A stretch of DNA of 64,000 nucleotides from Archegozetes longisetosus. Taxonomy: Eukaryota; Arthropoda; Arachnida; Sarcoptiformes; Trhypochthoniidae. Made by a program: the position numbers and the translations under genes. Each line of letters opens with the position of its first letter. Positions within the stretch are counted from its first letter, which is position 1. The notes beneath the pieces were generated by a model, which searched no databases, was not told the origin of the DNA, and was given only the letters and a program-made list of their open reading frames with translations. Of this stretch, positions 39,601 through 48,412 are shown piece by piece. The DNA is taken from positions 3,677,843 through 3,741,842 of the forward strand of contig JAEMBT020000003.1 of assembly GCA_018873245.2 (NCBI GenBank), written 5' to 3'.

Positions 39601-41275
39601 TATGATTGAGTTTTCAATTTAAAGTAACTTTTTTTCTAGTCCAAGTTGTCTGTAGTTTAGGCTATTTTCTCATTGGTCGACTCTTTTAATTATTCCTATT
39701 TACGACTTATTGTCTCAATTGATAACTGAATTTCAGGTCCTCCGGGTATGAGTGCTATGAATCCTAGAATGAATCCGCCTCGAGGGCAACCATTAGGTCC
39801 AATGAATCCTGGAAGCTATGGTGGGATGAGGCCACCGCCCAACTCTATGGGTCCGGGAGGGCCGGGAATGCCTCCAATGGGAATGTAAGTCATTTCTTTT
39901 GGTTTTATTCTCTCATTTCTAAATGTTTAAACTATTACTTAACAATAGGCCACCCGGTCCTGGAGGAAGACCTTGGAATCCAAATGCATCAAATGTAAGA
40001 GATAAGTAAAAATCACTTGTTTCGAGTTATACTTAATTGTTTCTGACTTAATCAACAGATGAATTACTCATCCGCATCTCCAGGTAGCCATTATGGGGTA
40101 AGTCATTTTTGTAATCTGCATATTAAGAACGAGTATTCTAATCTTTCTATTTATCCAAATGATAGGGACCTCCGGGATCAGGTTCAGGACCAGGACCAGG
40201 AACGCCGATAATGCCCAGTCCTCAAGGTATCTGTTAATGCTTTATTCATTGCGAACATTGCATTGTACTGTTGCCAACTATGCTGTCGTTGCTGTTCAGT
40301 CAGTCACTCAAACAGTTTAGAAGAGACGTTCAATTGAAAACACGTTTATTTTCGTTTCGTATTGATTATTAGGTTCAACAGGTCCGTATTCCCCCGCAAG
40401 TCACAGAATGGGAACCCCGAATCCTGGAGGCAGAGGTGAATATTGAAAAACAATTAAAGATCCTGGAATTAGCTATGTTAGGAATTGACTGTCAGAATGA
40501 GAATCAGAATCAGAACTCCTGTCCAACTTTTTTGTGCTTACTTTGCTTACGTATTATTTTGACAAAATTCAATTAAGATCTAATATATTAATATTGAAAA
40601 TTCAGATTCTTCTGGTTCTGGTGGTGATGGTATGTATCCTATGATGAAACCAGTCCCGGGAGGAAATATGCCAGGGGTAAGACTCGGTTGTCAATTGCAT
40701 TGTTTTGAGTTATAAAAATGTGCCAAATTTCACAACCAAATAGTTTCCGATGGCTCCGGGAGGGCCTGACGGACCAATGGGGCCAATGGGACCAGATATG
40801 GGGCCCCCAGTGATGAATGGGATGTCTTCAGCTGGTGATGGATTAGATGGTATGAAGAATAGTCCTGCTAACGGTCCGGGAACGCCTCGAGAAGACGGGC
40901 CTCCGATGGGTTACGATATACCGGGATATGGACAGGAAAACGTAAGTGAATTAGCTTTGATAACAAGAATTGGTGAGTAATAGTGGCGATTACTGATGGC
41001 GATTAATAATGTCAATAGTGTGAGGATATTTTCGATGCTCGAAATGAGACCTGCATTGAGGCTTTGGGTGGGTTCGAGAAGTTTCCCACTCAAAAGTTTC
41101 TCGCCAAATAGAAGCGCATCCATCAAGACATTATTAATTCCCCCCATTTTCTCTCAATTCTCAGGACCAAAATGAATCGGCCGCTATTTTAAAAATTAAA
41201 GAAAGTATGCAGGAAGAAGCCAAAAGGTTCGAAAAAGACACACCCACTGATCACCCGGACTACTTCATGCAATAA
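11653..41275 (+). CDS. Ssdp: Single-stranded DNA-binding protein Ssdp (SSBP2/3/4 family)
   Basis: Ssdp is a nuclear cofactor that binds and stabilises the LIM-domain-binding protein (LDB/Chip) in LIM-homeodomain and Wnt enhancer complexes. Coding exons: 11653-11708, 12596-12668, 13556-13617, 20133-20217, 25935-25979, 34686-34772, 36561-36659, 38981-39052, 39111-39171, 39441-39470, 39737-39884, 39949-39994, 40059-40097, 40166-40226, 40373-40435, 40606-40676, 40744-40941, 41165-41275. All phases agree; the product is 468 residues. Residues 1-92 are the nearly invariant LUFS/LisH region, with [47 protein letters not shown] and [12 protein letters not shown] visible. Residues 108-432 are low-complexity Pro/Gly/Met, including [10 protein letters not shown] and MDPTRQ. 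The last 36 residues are charged and probably helical ([16 protein letters not shown]). Introns 3, 4 and 5 are 6.5, 5.7 and 8.7 kb, in contrast to 58-270 bp introns after 39052. Several exons (45, 87, 99, 72, 30 bp) could be skipped without shifting frame. A possible alternative last exon is listed separately. Confidence 0.96.
11709..13555 (+). other. Ssdp introns 1 and 2
   Basis: Both introns are 887 bp, divided by the 73-bp exon at 12596-12668. The content is A+T-rich. Open frames near 12751-13083 on both strands overlap each other and show no known motif. Nothing else is supported. Confidence 0.7.
13925..14014. mobile_element. Short foldback / hairpin element, copy 1
   Basis: The 5' arm ATGCAGTTAAGTGGTTTTTA pairs with the 3' arm AAAACCATTTATCTGCAT with few mismatches, giving a hairpin of about 90 nt. 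A diverged copy sharing the outer arm GCAGTTAAGTGGTTTTTA lies near 36226. Two dispersed copies with terminal inverted repeats suggest a tiny non-autonomous transposon; a processed hairpin RNA is a less likely alternative. Confidence 0.5.
14423..14447. repeat. (GA)n microsatellite
   Basis: An uninterrupted GA run of about 12 units in Ssdp intron 3. Confidence 0.95.
15576..15692. repeat. Degenerate tandem repeat with AATAGATGGTAACT unit
   Basis: The motif AATAGATGGTAACT, or TAGACGGTAACT, recurs four times, alternating with CACTTCTTG or GACTTCTTG segments. This gives a patchy minisatellite about 117 bp long. Confidence 0.7.
16441..16620. other. C/T-rich block of unusual base composition
   Basis: This 180-bp stretch is strongly pyrimidine-rich on the given strand (for example CCCCGTCTCCCCCTCTGCCCC) and much richer in C than its surroundings. 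It is followed at about 16750-16795 by a GAGAGTTGT-type short repeat. No open frame here matches a family. Function is unknown. Confidence 0.5.
19491..19509. repeat. (CTGT)n microsatellite
   Basis: Nearly five perfect CTGT units in Ssdp intron 3. Confidence 0.85.
21522..21578. repeat. Interstitial telomere-type (TTAGG)n repeat, block 1
   Basis: Six perfect TTAGG units (21523-21552) and a partial one are followed by diverged units (TTAGGTCAGG, TTAGGTTAAAT). TTAGG is the typical arthropod telomere motif. Confidence 0.9.
22721..22798. repeat. Interstitial telomere-type (TTAGG)n repeat, block 2 (degenerate)
   Basis: A 78-bp run of TTAGG, TTAGGC and TAAGTTAGG variants in the same orientation as block 1 and about 1.2 kb from it, inside the same Ssdp intron. 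Confidence 0.85.
26564..26601. repeat. (GA)n microsatellite
   Basis: Perfect GA run of about 18 units. Confidence 0.95.
27906..27925. repeat. (CT)n microsatellite
   Basis: Perfect CT run of 10 units. Confidence 0.95.
29760..29817. repeat. (CT)n microsatellite
   Basis: CT run of about 29 units with one interruption (CTCG) near 29800. Confidence 0.95.
30521..30585. repeat. (GA)n microsatellite
   Basis: Perfect AG run of about 32 units, opposite in orientation to the CT arrays on either side. Confidence 0.95.
31520..31608. repeat. (CT)n microsatellite, longest in window
   Basis: Perfect TC run of about 44 units. Confidence 0.95.
31924..32003. repeat. 20-bp tandem repeat, four copies
   Basis: Units of the form AGATAGTCAACTGATTGTCG occur four times in a row. 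The first two are nearly identical; the last two share the variant GTGAACCGATTC. Confidence 0.9.
33591..33618. repeat. (CT)n microsatellite
   Basis: Perfect run of about 13 CT units, followed by further CTCTCT-rich sequence to about 33680. Confidence 0.95.
34773..38980 (+). other. Ssdp introns 6 and 7
   Basis: Introns of 1.8 and 2.3 kb flank the 99-bp exon at 36561. Intron 6 holds the second foldback element (about 36226-36325). At 35491 a TGGTGCAG acceptor is followed by a short open frame ending in TGA, a possible but unsupported alternative exon. Confidence 0.65.
36226..36325. mobile_element. Short foldback element, copy 2
   Basis: It starts with GCAGTTAAGTGGTTTTTA, identical to the outer arm of the element at 13925, and ends with TAGAAAGTACTTAACTATCTG, a weaker inverted match to that arm. 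It is more diverged than copy 1. Confidence 0.45.
39441..39470 (+). other. Ssdp: Ssdp 30-bp microexon
   Basis: It is bounded by AATTGTAG and GTAATT and encodes [10 protein letters not shown] plus a shared glycine. Entry and exit phases are equal, so including or skipping it keeps the frame. It is a likely alternative cassette because it is unusually small and interrupts a proline-rich region. It is included in the 468-residue model. Confidence 0.7.
41019..41111 (+). CDS. Candidate alternative last exon of Ssdp
   Basis: Within the last Ssdp intron an acceptor (GTCAATAG) is followed by 30 codons and TAG. The frame is phase 0, matching the end of the preceding exon at 40941. It would encode [12 protein letters not shown], then IEALGGF and [11 protein letters not shown]. 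The base composition is coding-like compared with neighbouring intron sequence, and no donor follows, so it would act as a terminal exon and replace the charged 36-residue C-terminus. It could also be a chance open stretch. There is no transcript or homology evidence. Confidence 0.4.
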   Translation, partial: CEDIFDARNETCIEALGGFEKFPTQKFLAK

Positions 41276-41285
41276 CTTTTGGACT

Positions 41286-41372
41286 TTAGTGATTATGTCA
41301 CTCATAAGTGATTGTCACTCGCAAGTGATTATGTCACTCCTTAGTGATTCTGTCATGAACCAGTCACTTATT
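41286..41372 (+). repeat. Hairpin-forming tandem repeat in Ssdp 3' UTR
   Basis: Starting 10 bp after the Ssdp stop codon, a unit of about 17-19 bp occurs three to four times, each containing AGTGATT and TCACT separated by a few bases. Each unit is a small inverted repeat, so the RNA could form a row of short stem-loops. Confidence 0.75.
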
Positions 41373-42607
41373 TTGACAGTGCAGTGACAGTCTCCAACCA
41401 GTCTCCATTCGATCCATTCGATTGGTCAAACTAAATCTTGTTTGCATTTTCACCAATTTATCACTTAATTCACATTTGTTGAAAATATACATTTCTTTCA
41501 AAACTAATCAACATCAGTATTGATTATCAGTTTTATTGGCGATTATGTGTATATAAAATGCAACTTTTCGGAGATAAACCTTCAGACAATATGAAATCAT
41601 AAACAGAAAATTGTTTCTCATCGTCTCATCACAGTATAAATACATCAGTAATTATTATTTATTGTAAACTGAGTTAGTTTTTGAATGGATCATAAGTTTA
41701 ATATATAATAATTATATGGAAATAAGTTCTGTCAGTGTAATTGATTCTAACCCTTGTGCGAAATCAAAGTTACTATAATTGAAAATTAGGCCATAACGCA
41801 GTTATATTCGCTTATAACTGCATTTGGACTCGGATTCAATCAGGGTTTTAATGAAAAGCAGCGATTGAGCAGCAAATACAGCAAAGCCATCACAAGCCAT
41901 CTCATCATCACATGAAACACGACTCATTGTTGGTTTCATCACTTTGTTTCAACATTGACCACATTGGCATCACTTTCTGATCATGAACCAAATGATAAAA
42001 CGTTTAGCTTCTTTTCATCATAAAAGCCATCAAATTCAGTGCAAGATATTAAACAGAAATTTGATTGAAAAAATTCGATGTATATAATTGATTACTATTA
42101 TACTTATAAATCATTTGAATATATATATATGACTGCGAGGAGGGAATAATCTGTGAGTGTTTTGGATTACATTTTAACAAAAACAGTGTTTTAATTTACT
42201 GTAATTTATTTGAGTTGTGGAATACTGTTCGGTGATTTACCATTTTTTCACTCATCAACAAAATGCATTTTATATACACTCAAACTATATAACTTTTCAA
42301 AAACAACAGATCATCTCTTTTTCATATCAGAATCAAAATATTCGAAAATTCGAAACTTTTCTTTTATCCTAACCGAAGACGAGTATTAAAGGGATTGGAA
42401 GTCCGCGTCTGAAGGCCTACAACTGTGCGATCCAACTGATGGTTCAGTGATCCAAGTGTTGGCCAACTGCAAGACTGACTACAAAAGGAATCACCTCAGC
42501 TAGTGATCTATTGGAAAGAATAGAAACAAGAAGTGAAAGCGTTAAACGTTTTCGAAACAAATCACATGAAAATGTTCAAGTCATTCCGTATTTAAAATAT
42601 ACAAAGA

Positions 42608-42613
42608 AATAAA
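42608..42613 (+). terminator. Candidate poly(A) signal of Ssdp
   Basis: AATAAA about 1.3 kb after the stop codon, just past the G+C-richer stretch. Position-based guess. Confidence 0.3.
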
Positions 42614-43833
42614 TATAAAGTTATTTATTTGATGATCAGATGCGACGCGATGTACTGTAAAGTCATATAAACACTTCTGTCATGTTTTTTCTTCTAAACT
42701 TTTATTAATTATTATAATTATTGTACAATTTTGTCCCATTTGTCCACAATTCCATACTATTTATGATTATTATTATTATTCTCTTTACAGTTGAGACCAT
42801 TTTATCTTTTCTCGTGCTTTATGTGCTGTTAATTACAAACAAACATTTTTTTATTGTCCAAAGATCACCACTAATTGTCAAGTAATTTGATTATAGGCGG
42901 AAAAATGCAACACAAAAGCGTATAACTACTATTATTACTATTATTGATATTTCTGTCATTCATATATCTATCTAATCATATTAAATGATCATTTTTTCCT
43001 TGTCATTCTATTGTCCAACTCATTTCTATTACACAATTGTTCTCTCAATACGAAAGTTTAATACTTACCCAAACCTGGTTTGCCTCCTCCCTTGTAGAAA
43101 TAGGTGAGTATTTCAACTGTTTTTGGTGGCTTTGCAGCTGAGCCTTCTATTTTTAGCCTATTAATTCGTCTTATCAACTGGTTTTGTTATTGTCAACAAT
43201 TTATTCAACTTTTTCGTACCATTTCCTCTAAACGCTCACTTGAAAATACTTAAAAGGAAACACTTGTTTACGTAAACCTTTCCAAATGTATTGTTAATTA
43301 ATCTGAAAAATAAAAAAAATCGTAAAGCAATTGAAAAGTTTTTTGTGTCAATATTACGATTACGACTAAAATCTATTAATCTTGAACGAAAAACACAAAT
43401 TTGGCGCTCTAAAGTGTATTCAATCAATAATACTTCGCACTACTTTAAAGTGAATTTTGGCGTCATTTTATACTTCAATTAAGAACATAATCGTTTAAAG
43501 AAATTTCAAGTTTCAGACATAGTATATATTCGTAAGACAAATATGAGTTAGAAACAACTTGGATACAATTGAAATTTAGAAAGTATGACCATTTATCAAA
43601 TATTTATCCATTCAATATCGATCTGGTTTGCGGTTTGAGCAAAATTAAATTGATGATCAATTTAACGACACCTAATGACATCTGTTAACAAAATTAACAT
43701 GTATCTAACTAATAACTTATAAAAGTCATCGACAGATGTCTCACACAATTGTTTACGTCAAACGATTGGTTTTATACAAGTTTAGATCAAATAAAAAGAT
43801 CAACAAAAATTGTAAACAATGACTACTTGTAAT

Positions 43834-44673
43834 ATGTTTGGGATTATAGTATCAGGAAGACTTGTATGAACTAATCATATCTATTGTTACTATTATAATT
43901 GCATTACGAGCAAATATACCTCAACATTAAACATTATCTTTCATCTCAATTCAGGTTCAGACGGACTTCGTTGGGGTTGACTTGAATAAGTTTCTTGTCA
44001 CCATTCAAAACGCAGATGATATCAATCATGTAGTTGTCTTCATGACTGGCGCGCAACCATTTCCTGACGGAATGGCAGGTTCTGGTAATGGAACCATTTC
44101 AAGCTCGCATTGATTAACAAGTTTTAAATCAATTGAGAAAGTAATTGTTTTTGTATAAAAGTATATTTCAGTTTTCCGGACCCATCATCGCCTCCGACGT
44201 GGATATACTTAGGATTTATATCGAATGAGAAGCCATCTGCTATCTTCAAAATAACAAAATTGAAGCAACCAAACGGTATTTCAATAGAATTAGTCTAAAT
44301 TTATATCCAGTCTTTGAAAACCAGGTATTTTCGATGTTCAGATAACTTGAATCCAGGTGGTGGATTTGGTTTCGTCCAGCAGATTGTTTCACACGTGGCC
44401 CAAATTGGTATTTCTATAGAACCTATGGCTACAATCCTTCAGATGACTGCCGACCCATCGGTCAACGTATCGCAACAAAACAATTTTGAAGAATTCGCTG
44501 CAAAAGCAGCAGAAAATCTGTTCAATTATTGCGCCTCATTCTCGAACACATCGCAGCAATTAATAAATAGTCCTTTTGCTAATCAGCAATTCGTTCCCCT
44601 TTCAACAATACAACAATGGTATGAAAACTTCGCCCGAAGACTTCGGCAGAATCCACAATTTTGGCGAAATTAA
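43834..44673 (+). CDS. HIKESHI: Hikeshi (HSP70 nuclear import factor, OPI10 family)
   Basis: Hikeshi carries HSP70 through the nuclear pore during heat stress, independently of importin-beta, by binding FG-nucleoporins. Exons: 43834-43863, 43955-44084, 44162-44275, 44342-44673. The model gives 201 residues; the family has about 197. Visible family signatures are the N-terminal MFGIIVSGRL, then VQTDFV, INHVVVFMTG and FPDGMAGSVYFSFPD across the 44084/44162 junction, then WIYLGFISNEKPSAIFKI, VAQIGISIEP, and the C-terminal WYENFARRL and NPQFWRN. The acceptor at 44341 (GATGTTCAG) was chosen because it is the only nearby one that restores phase. It joins LKQPN to DNLNPGGGFGF, leaving that junction slightly less certain. 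The gene is convergent with DNMT2. Confidence 0.96.
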
Positions 44674-45001
44674 GATTTTGTTAGTTTTTTATTGAGAAGC
44701 TTTTGATAATTATTTTGTGATATAATTTCTAGCACTCATTTTGTGCCTTAATATTGCAACCAGTTAAGAGTAATCTAAGCAAAAATGCTATCATTTTAAC
44801 ATTAACCGAATTTCCGAGTAATCGATACTTCTGTTTAACTGTATAATCATCAGGAAATGCTATAAAAATTGAAACAAACAATTAGTTTTTAGTCGTTATC
44901 GGTCTTAAGCTTATAAATATGAACTTTAAAAATAAGTTCCCTTTCAAGTTGAAGTTTGAAGCTAAATAATATTTGAAATCTTCTAACAATTTGTATTTCA
45001 A

Positions 45002-45007
45002 AATAAA
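45002..45007 (+). terminator. Candidate poly(A) signal of Hikeshi
   Basis: First canonical AATAAA, about 330 bp after the Hikeshi stop. Position-based. Confidence 0.35.
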
Positions 45008-45640
45008 TTTGTACGAATTTGGTTTAGCAATCCTATCAAATTGATAGCTCCTCGAAGTATTTAACATGAATTGCATATAGCATCTAATGCACTAATTGAA
45101 TGATGCAGTTCAAAAATACAACTATAGTGCAATTCAAAGGTTTGTTTTCGAGTTGTATCAACTATTATACTAGATTTAATGATAAAAGTTTACTACAAAA
45201 CAGAAATTTTAATCCCAAATGATCTCGACTTTGAACGAGTAGAATAAAAACATTAATTTTTCATGAAGAGTATAGTGTATGAGTCCATTTTAGTTATGTT
45301 ACTCAGCGCTACACAAGTTATGCTAAATTAACGATAGCTTTGATTGATCGTCACAATGAGTCAAGTGTTTAGCAACAAAATTACTTTTGCATAAAATATT
45401 AAGTCTTCACTCATGTTTTTCAGTGTGAACAGACATTAACATAATATTCAATTTGAAAAACTTGAAAAAAAATCCTGAATTTATATCGGATATTTGCTAT
45501 GAAAGTATCTCCAAAAGTATATCGAAACTTTTTTCTTGAGTCGTTTTGATAAAAAGTTATGAATAATAATGTGAATAATTGAGTCTCATTTTGAACTTTT
45601 TATAAATTAAGTTCACACATAAATCATATGCACTATTATT

Positions 45641-45823
45641 AACGTTGCAAAATTCCAAGGAATTGGCCGGCAGTCAGATAAATTAACCTCTGAGTCCTAA
45701 CAATAGAAAAGGGTCCAAATATCTAGTAACAGTTATATTGCTCAGTGTACCCTTTTTTCTGCTGAAACTCAGCGGTTAATTTATACTGACTGTATCGGTC
45801 AATTCCTCGAGATTTGGCAACGC
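45641..45823. mobile_element. Foldback / MITE-like inverted repeat
   Basis: The left arm (45641-45712, beginning AACGTTGC) and the reverse complement of the right arm (45750-45823, beginning AGCGTTGCC) align over about 70 bp with shared blocks AAATTCC/AAATCTC, GGAATTG, CAGTCAG, TAAATTAACC and GCTGAGT/TCTGAGT. The spacer is about 37 bp. Such long arms around a tiny loop are typical of foldback elements. No coding capacity and no clear target-site duplication. Confidence 0.6.
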
Positions 45824-46129
45824 TAGCTATTACAGCTTTAAAACAAAGTAAACACAGTTTTTTAATTACTCATACGAATAAAATGTATAAAAGTTGAAAT
45901 TAACATTTCTAGAGTTTACTAATGAGTGAATGCAGATATCGTGTTCTTAAAAATGATTGACTTAAATCATTTAACTGCAAATCTTAGAGATACTTTTATA
46001 GCGAACACTCGATAGAAAGGGAATCTTCTAGATCTTCATATTAAGTTTAAATTCTTAGAGTAGTCGTCGATCAAAGTAGATCATCTGGGAATCATCCCAA
46101 ATCATGATTAAGCTTATATAAAGTTGTAT

Positions 46130-48384
46130 TTATACTGATTTTTTAAATAGAAATAAATAATACTCACAAAAATTTGATGGAAAACACATTAGATTAGCGA
46201 TTTCTTTAGGTGTAAAATATCTAAGTTTGAGTTGTTTGAGGAGAAATAGCTTTTCTTCTTCACTGACAGCTTTTTGAACTTTAGAGTAAATGTCATTAAT
46301 ATCGAGTTGTGAGCACTGAAGTACAGAACCTGCGCCTTCGATGTGATGCGAGTAGCCTTTGGTGAAACAATTAGTCTTCACTGAATCGGGTTTGACTATA
46401 TCTATAATCATATAATACTTTCTCAGAACATTATCAGGTATTAAAAATTGTTCCATTTGATTCTCGTCTAAATCTTCTAAATAATCTTTGATAGGCGTGA
46501 GATCACAATCTTTTTGTTTGAATAAGTTTTGGGCACAAAAAGAACACAAGTTTTCAGAATTGATTTGAGGCACTTGTGATGATATCTGTCCATTGATTTG
46601 AGGATGAAAATTGAATTTTTTGTTAAGTTTGGCAATGAGATAATAACGTAGTCGTGAATTTGGAACATCCAACTGATTAGGTGATAACAGAAACTCCTGA
46701 TACGAATAGCCACATGACGTGATTGTTTCGATGAGAAGATTTCTTGTTTGTGACGATTCAAATCCTTTAACATTTTCCACGAGTATATATTTTGGGAGCT
46801 TTTTTACTCTAAAAATATTTAAAAAGTTGAATAAAATCGAATTGAAGTCTTGAAAAATTAGTTTTAAAATAAGCTTAAAGTAGATTGTTACAGAAAACTT
46901 AGTTCACACCTTTGAAAGAGTCAATTTTAAACGTAGTCTAAAGGGTATAAATTTACTTATTACAAATTTTTATACTAAATTACTAGGGTTTGCAACATTT
47001 AGTGAAGCTCGAGGTTTTTTCATAACATTTAAGTAATGCTTTCCATTTTTTATTATATTAATAATTTAATCCAAAGCGCAAATTATTTAAGACTCTTCAC
47101 ACATTCTTCAGTATTCTGAGTACAGACTTGGGTATTTCCACATTTATTCTCCACATTCTTATCTTTCACCTCGATATGTTACTTAACTTTTTCTCTTCTG
47201 TTGACAGTAAACTTTTACCCATTATTATAGAACTTAAAAAATTATTTTGAAATTTTAATTTATAGAAAAAATTTTAAACTCAACTGAATTAAAGTTCAAA
47301 TTAGACTAAACTTTTCTTTTCAAAACTTAAAACCCTAGTAATGTGTTTAAGGGATAGCTTTGTTACAAGTGTTCAAGAGATAAGACCCTTTAAAAAATGA
47401 CGGGATTAGCTCAATTTCAAAAGAGCGAACTAAGTTTTCTGTCACTTTAAACAAATAGGTACATGATTATGATACTGATTTTTGGTTCACACATTGTTGT
47501 AAACCTCAGTGATGAGAAGGTATCACATTTAAATTAATGATAAAGTTGTGTGATTGCGATCACAACAATGCACAACAATTAGTGTTAACAATTTTTAAAA
47601 TAATACGGAACATAGTTATTGTGATCGCGTACTATTACAATTTAAAATATTAATCGTTAAAGTCTAGTCCTTTTTACAAGTTACCATAGTTGTCAAGTTA
47701 GTCAAGTCCTCATTAACTGTTAGTCTCTCAAAAACGATCGAAAAAGAACTTTCGTTTTGACTGATCAAAGAGTTGAAACATAAACCTAATTAGTCTAAGT
47801 TCACTATTCAAACCAAGAAAGCGATGTTTCGAAAATTTCAATTTCAATAGATTGGAAATTATTAAATGTTTGATCAAAATCAAGTCAAACGTATGAGCAA
47901 AATAATGACTTATTGTTTCATACTTTGGAAAGATATGCATCAAATGAACGAACGAATTACTTCTCAAATCGTTTATGTCGCGTTTCAAGCCTAATCTGTT
48001 GAAATAAATAATTGAATATTTGGCAGAGTCAAAGCAATAATTATCAAACCTGGTGAACGGCTGACACGGGGGACTCATTGTCAACAAATCGATGTCCCAC
48101 GAATTAAAATCGTCCTCATTGATTGACTCAATATTTCTTTCAATTGATTTACAACTTGAATGATTATAATTATAGACACGATTCGCGTTCGGGTTTATGT
48201 CGATTGCCGTCAATTCGATTGAACTTATGGGTAGTTCTGCCCAACATATTATTAAATACATTAATTCAATTCATTACGAATAAAACATACCATTGATAGC
48301 GAAACGCATTCCTCCGATTCCTGAATAGAGCTCCAAAACATTAAATTTAGTGTTAAACAGATTTTCACAATTATTTGAATTCAT
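46130..48384 (-). CDS. TRDMT1: tRNA (cytosine-38-C5) methyltransferase DNMT2
   Basis: The enzyme methylates cytosine 38 in the anticodon loop of tRNA-Asp using S-adenosylmethionine. Exons in transcript order: 48384-48291, 48236-48050, 47995-47924, 46808-46168; phases agree. Motif I is LELYSGIGGMRFA (18-29), motif IV is SPPCQPFTR with catalytic Cys89, motif VI is ENVKGFE (129-135), motif VIII is NSRLRYY (168-174), and the DNMT2-specific CFTKGYSHHIEG begins at 265. The 54-bp intron at 48049-47996 is nearly the minimum size. After RYFTPKEIANLMCFPSNF (ending at residue 331) there is a good donor (T/GTGAGTATT at 46167). The conserved final segment with the G-N-S-(L/V)-N motif was not found downstream. 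Without splicing, the frame ends at 46130 after 12 unrelated residues. The protein therefore appears to lack about 40-45 C-terminal residues, or the last exon is unrecognised. Confidence 0.93.
46809..47923 (-). other. DNMT2 intron 3 (1.1 kb)
   Basis: The donor is AA/GTATGA and the acceptor TATTTTTAG, both frame-checked. An inverted-repeat element occupies about half of it (46887-47442). Nothing coding is supported. Confidence 0.75.
46887..47442. mobile_element. MITE-like element with ~105-bp inverted arms in DNMT2 intron
   Basis: The left arm, from ACAGAAAACTTAGTTC (46890) to TTACTAGGGTTT (about 46991), matches the reverse complement of the right arm (47331-47442), which has the same two ends and the internal block TAAAGGGT. 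Identity is moderate, with short gaps. The interior of about 340 bp is non-coding. This organisation is typical of a non-autonomous DNA transposon. Family unknown. Confidence 0.65.
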
Positions 48385-48404
48385 TTTTGATTTTTGATGG
48401 TTTG

Positions 48405-48412
48405 TCACGTGA
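48405..48412. promoter_or_regulatory. Palindromic E-box TCACGTGA upstream of DNMT2
   Basis: A perfect TCACGTGA lies 20 bp upstream of the DNMT2 start codon. This is the core recognised by bHLH-zip factors of the MITF/TFE or USF type. Whether it is promoter or 5' UTR is unknown. Confidence 0.4.

Larger units (their letters stand above)
41276..43833 (+). other. Ssdp 3' UTR and Ssdp-Hikeshi intergenic region
   Basis: A less A+T-rich stretch at about 42370-42540 may be transcribed 3' UTR; an AATAAA follows at 42608. A minus-strand exon-like frame lies at about 43069-43175. Nothing else is recognisable. Confidence 0.6.
44674..46129. other. Convergent region Hikeshi / DNMT2
   Basis: A+T-rich, with an imperfect foldback at 45641-45823 and AATAAA motifs at 45002 and near 45243 that could serve Hikeshi. 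I searched the minus strand for the missing last DNMT2 exon (an R-L-L-G-N-S-like motif) and did not find one. Confidence 0.65.

Noticed and set aside
41060..41095. GGGTTCGAGAAGTTTCCC resembling a tRNA T-arm box
   Set aside because: No matching D-arm, anticodon stem or acceptor stem around it; the sequence fits the candidate Ssdp alternative exon better.
40911..41147. Minus-strand open frame of 78 codons in the last Ssdp intron
   Set aside because: It is the complement of the last Ssdp exons and the candidate alternative exon. No splice or motif support on the minus strand.
47728..48261. Single 177-codon reading of the DNMT2 5' region
   Set aside because: Reads through two introns (47996-48049 and 48237-48290 boundaries) and past the donor at 47923. 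Removing them restores conserved DNMT2 motifs exactly.
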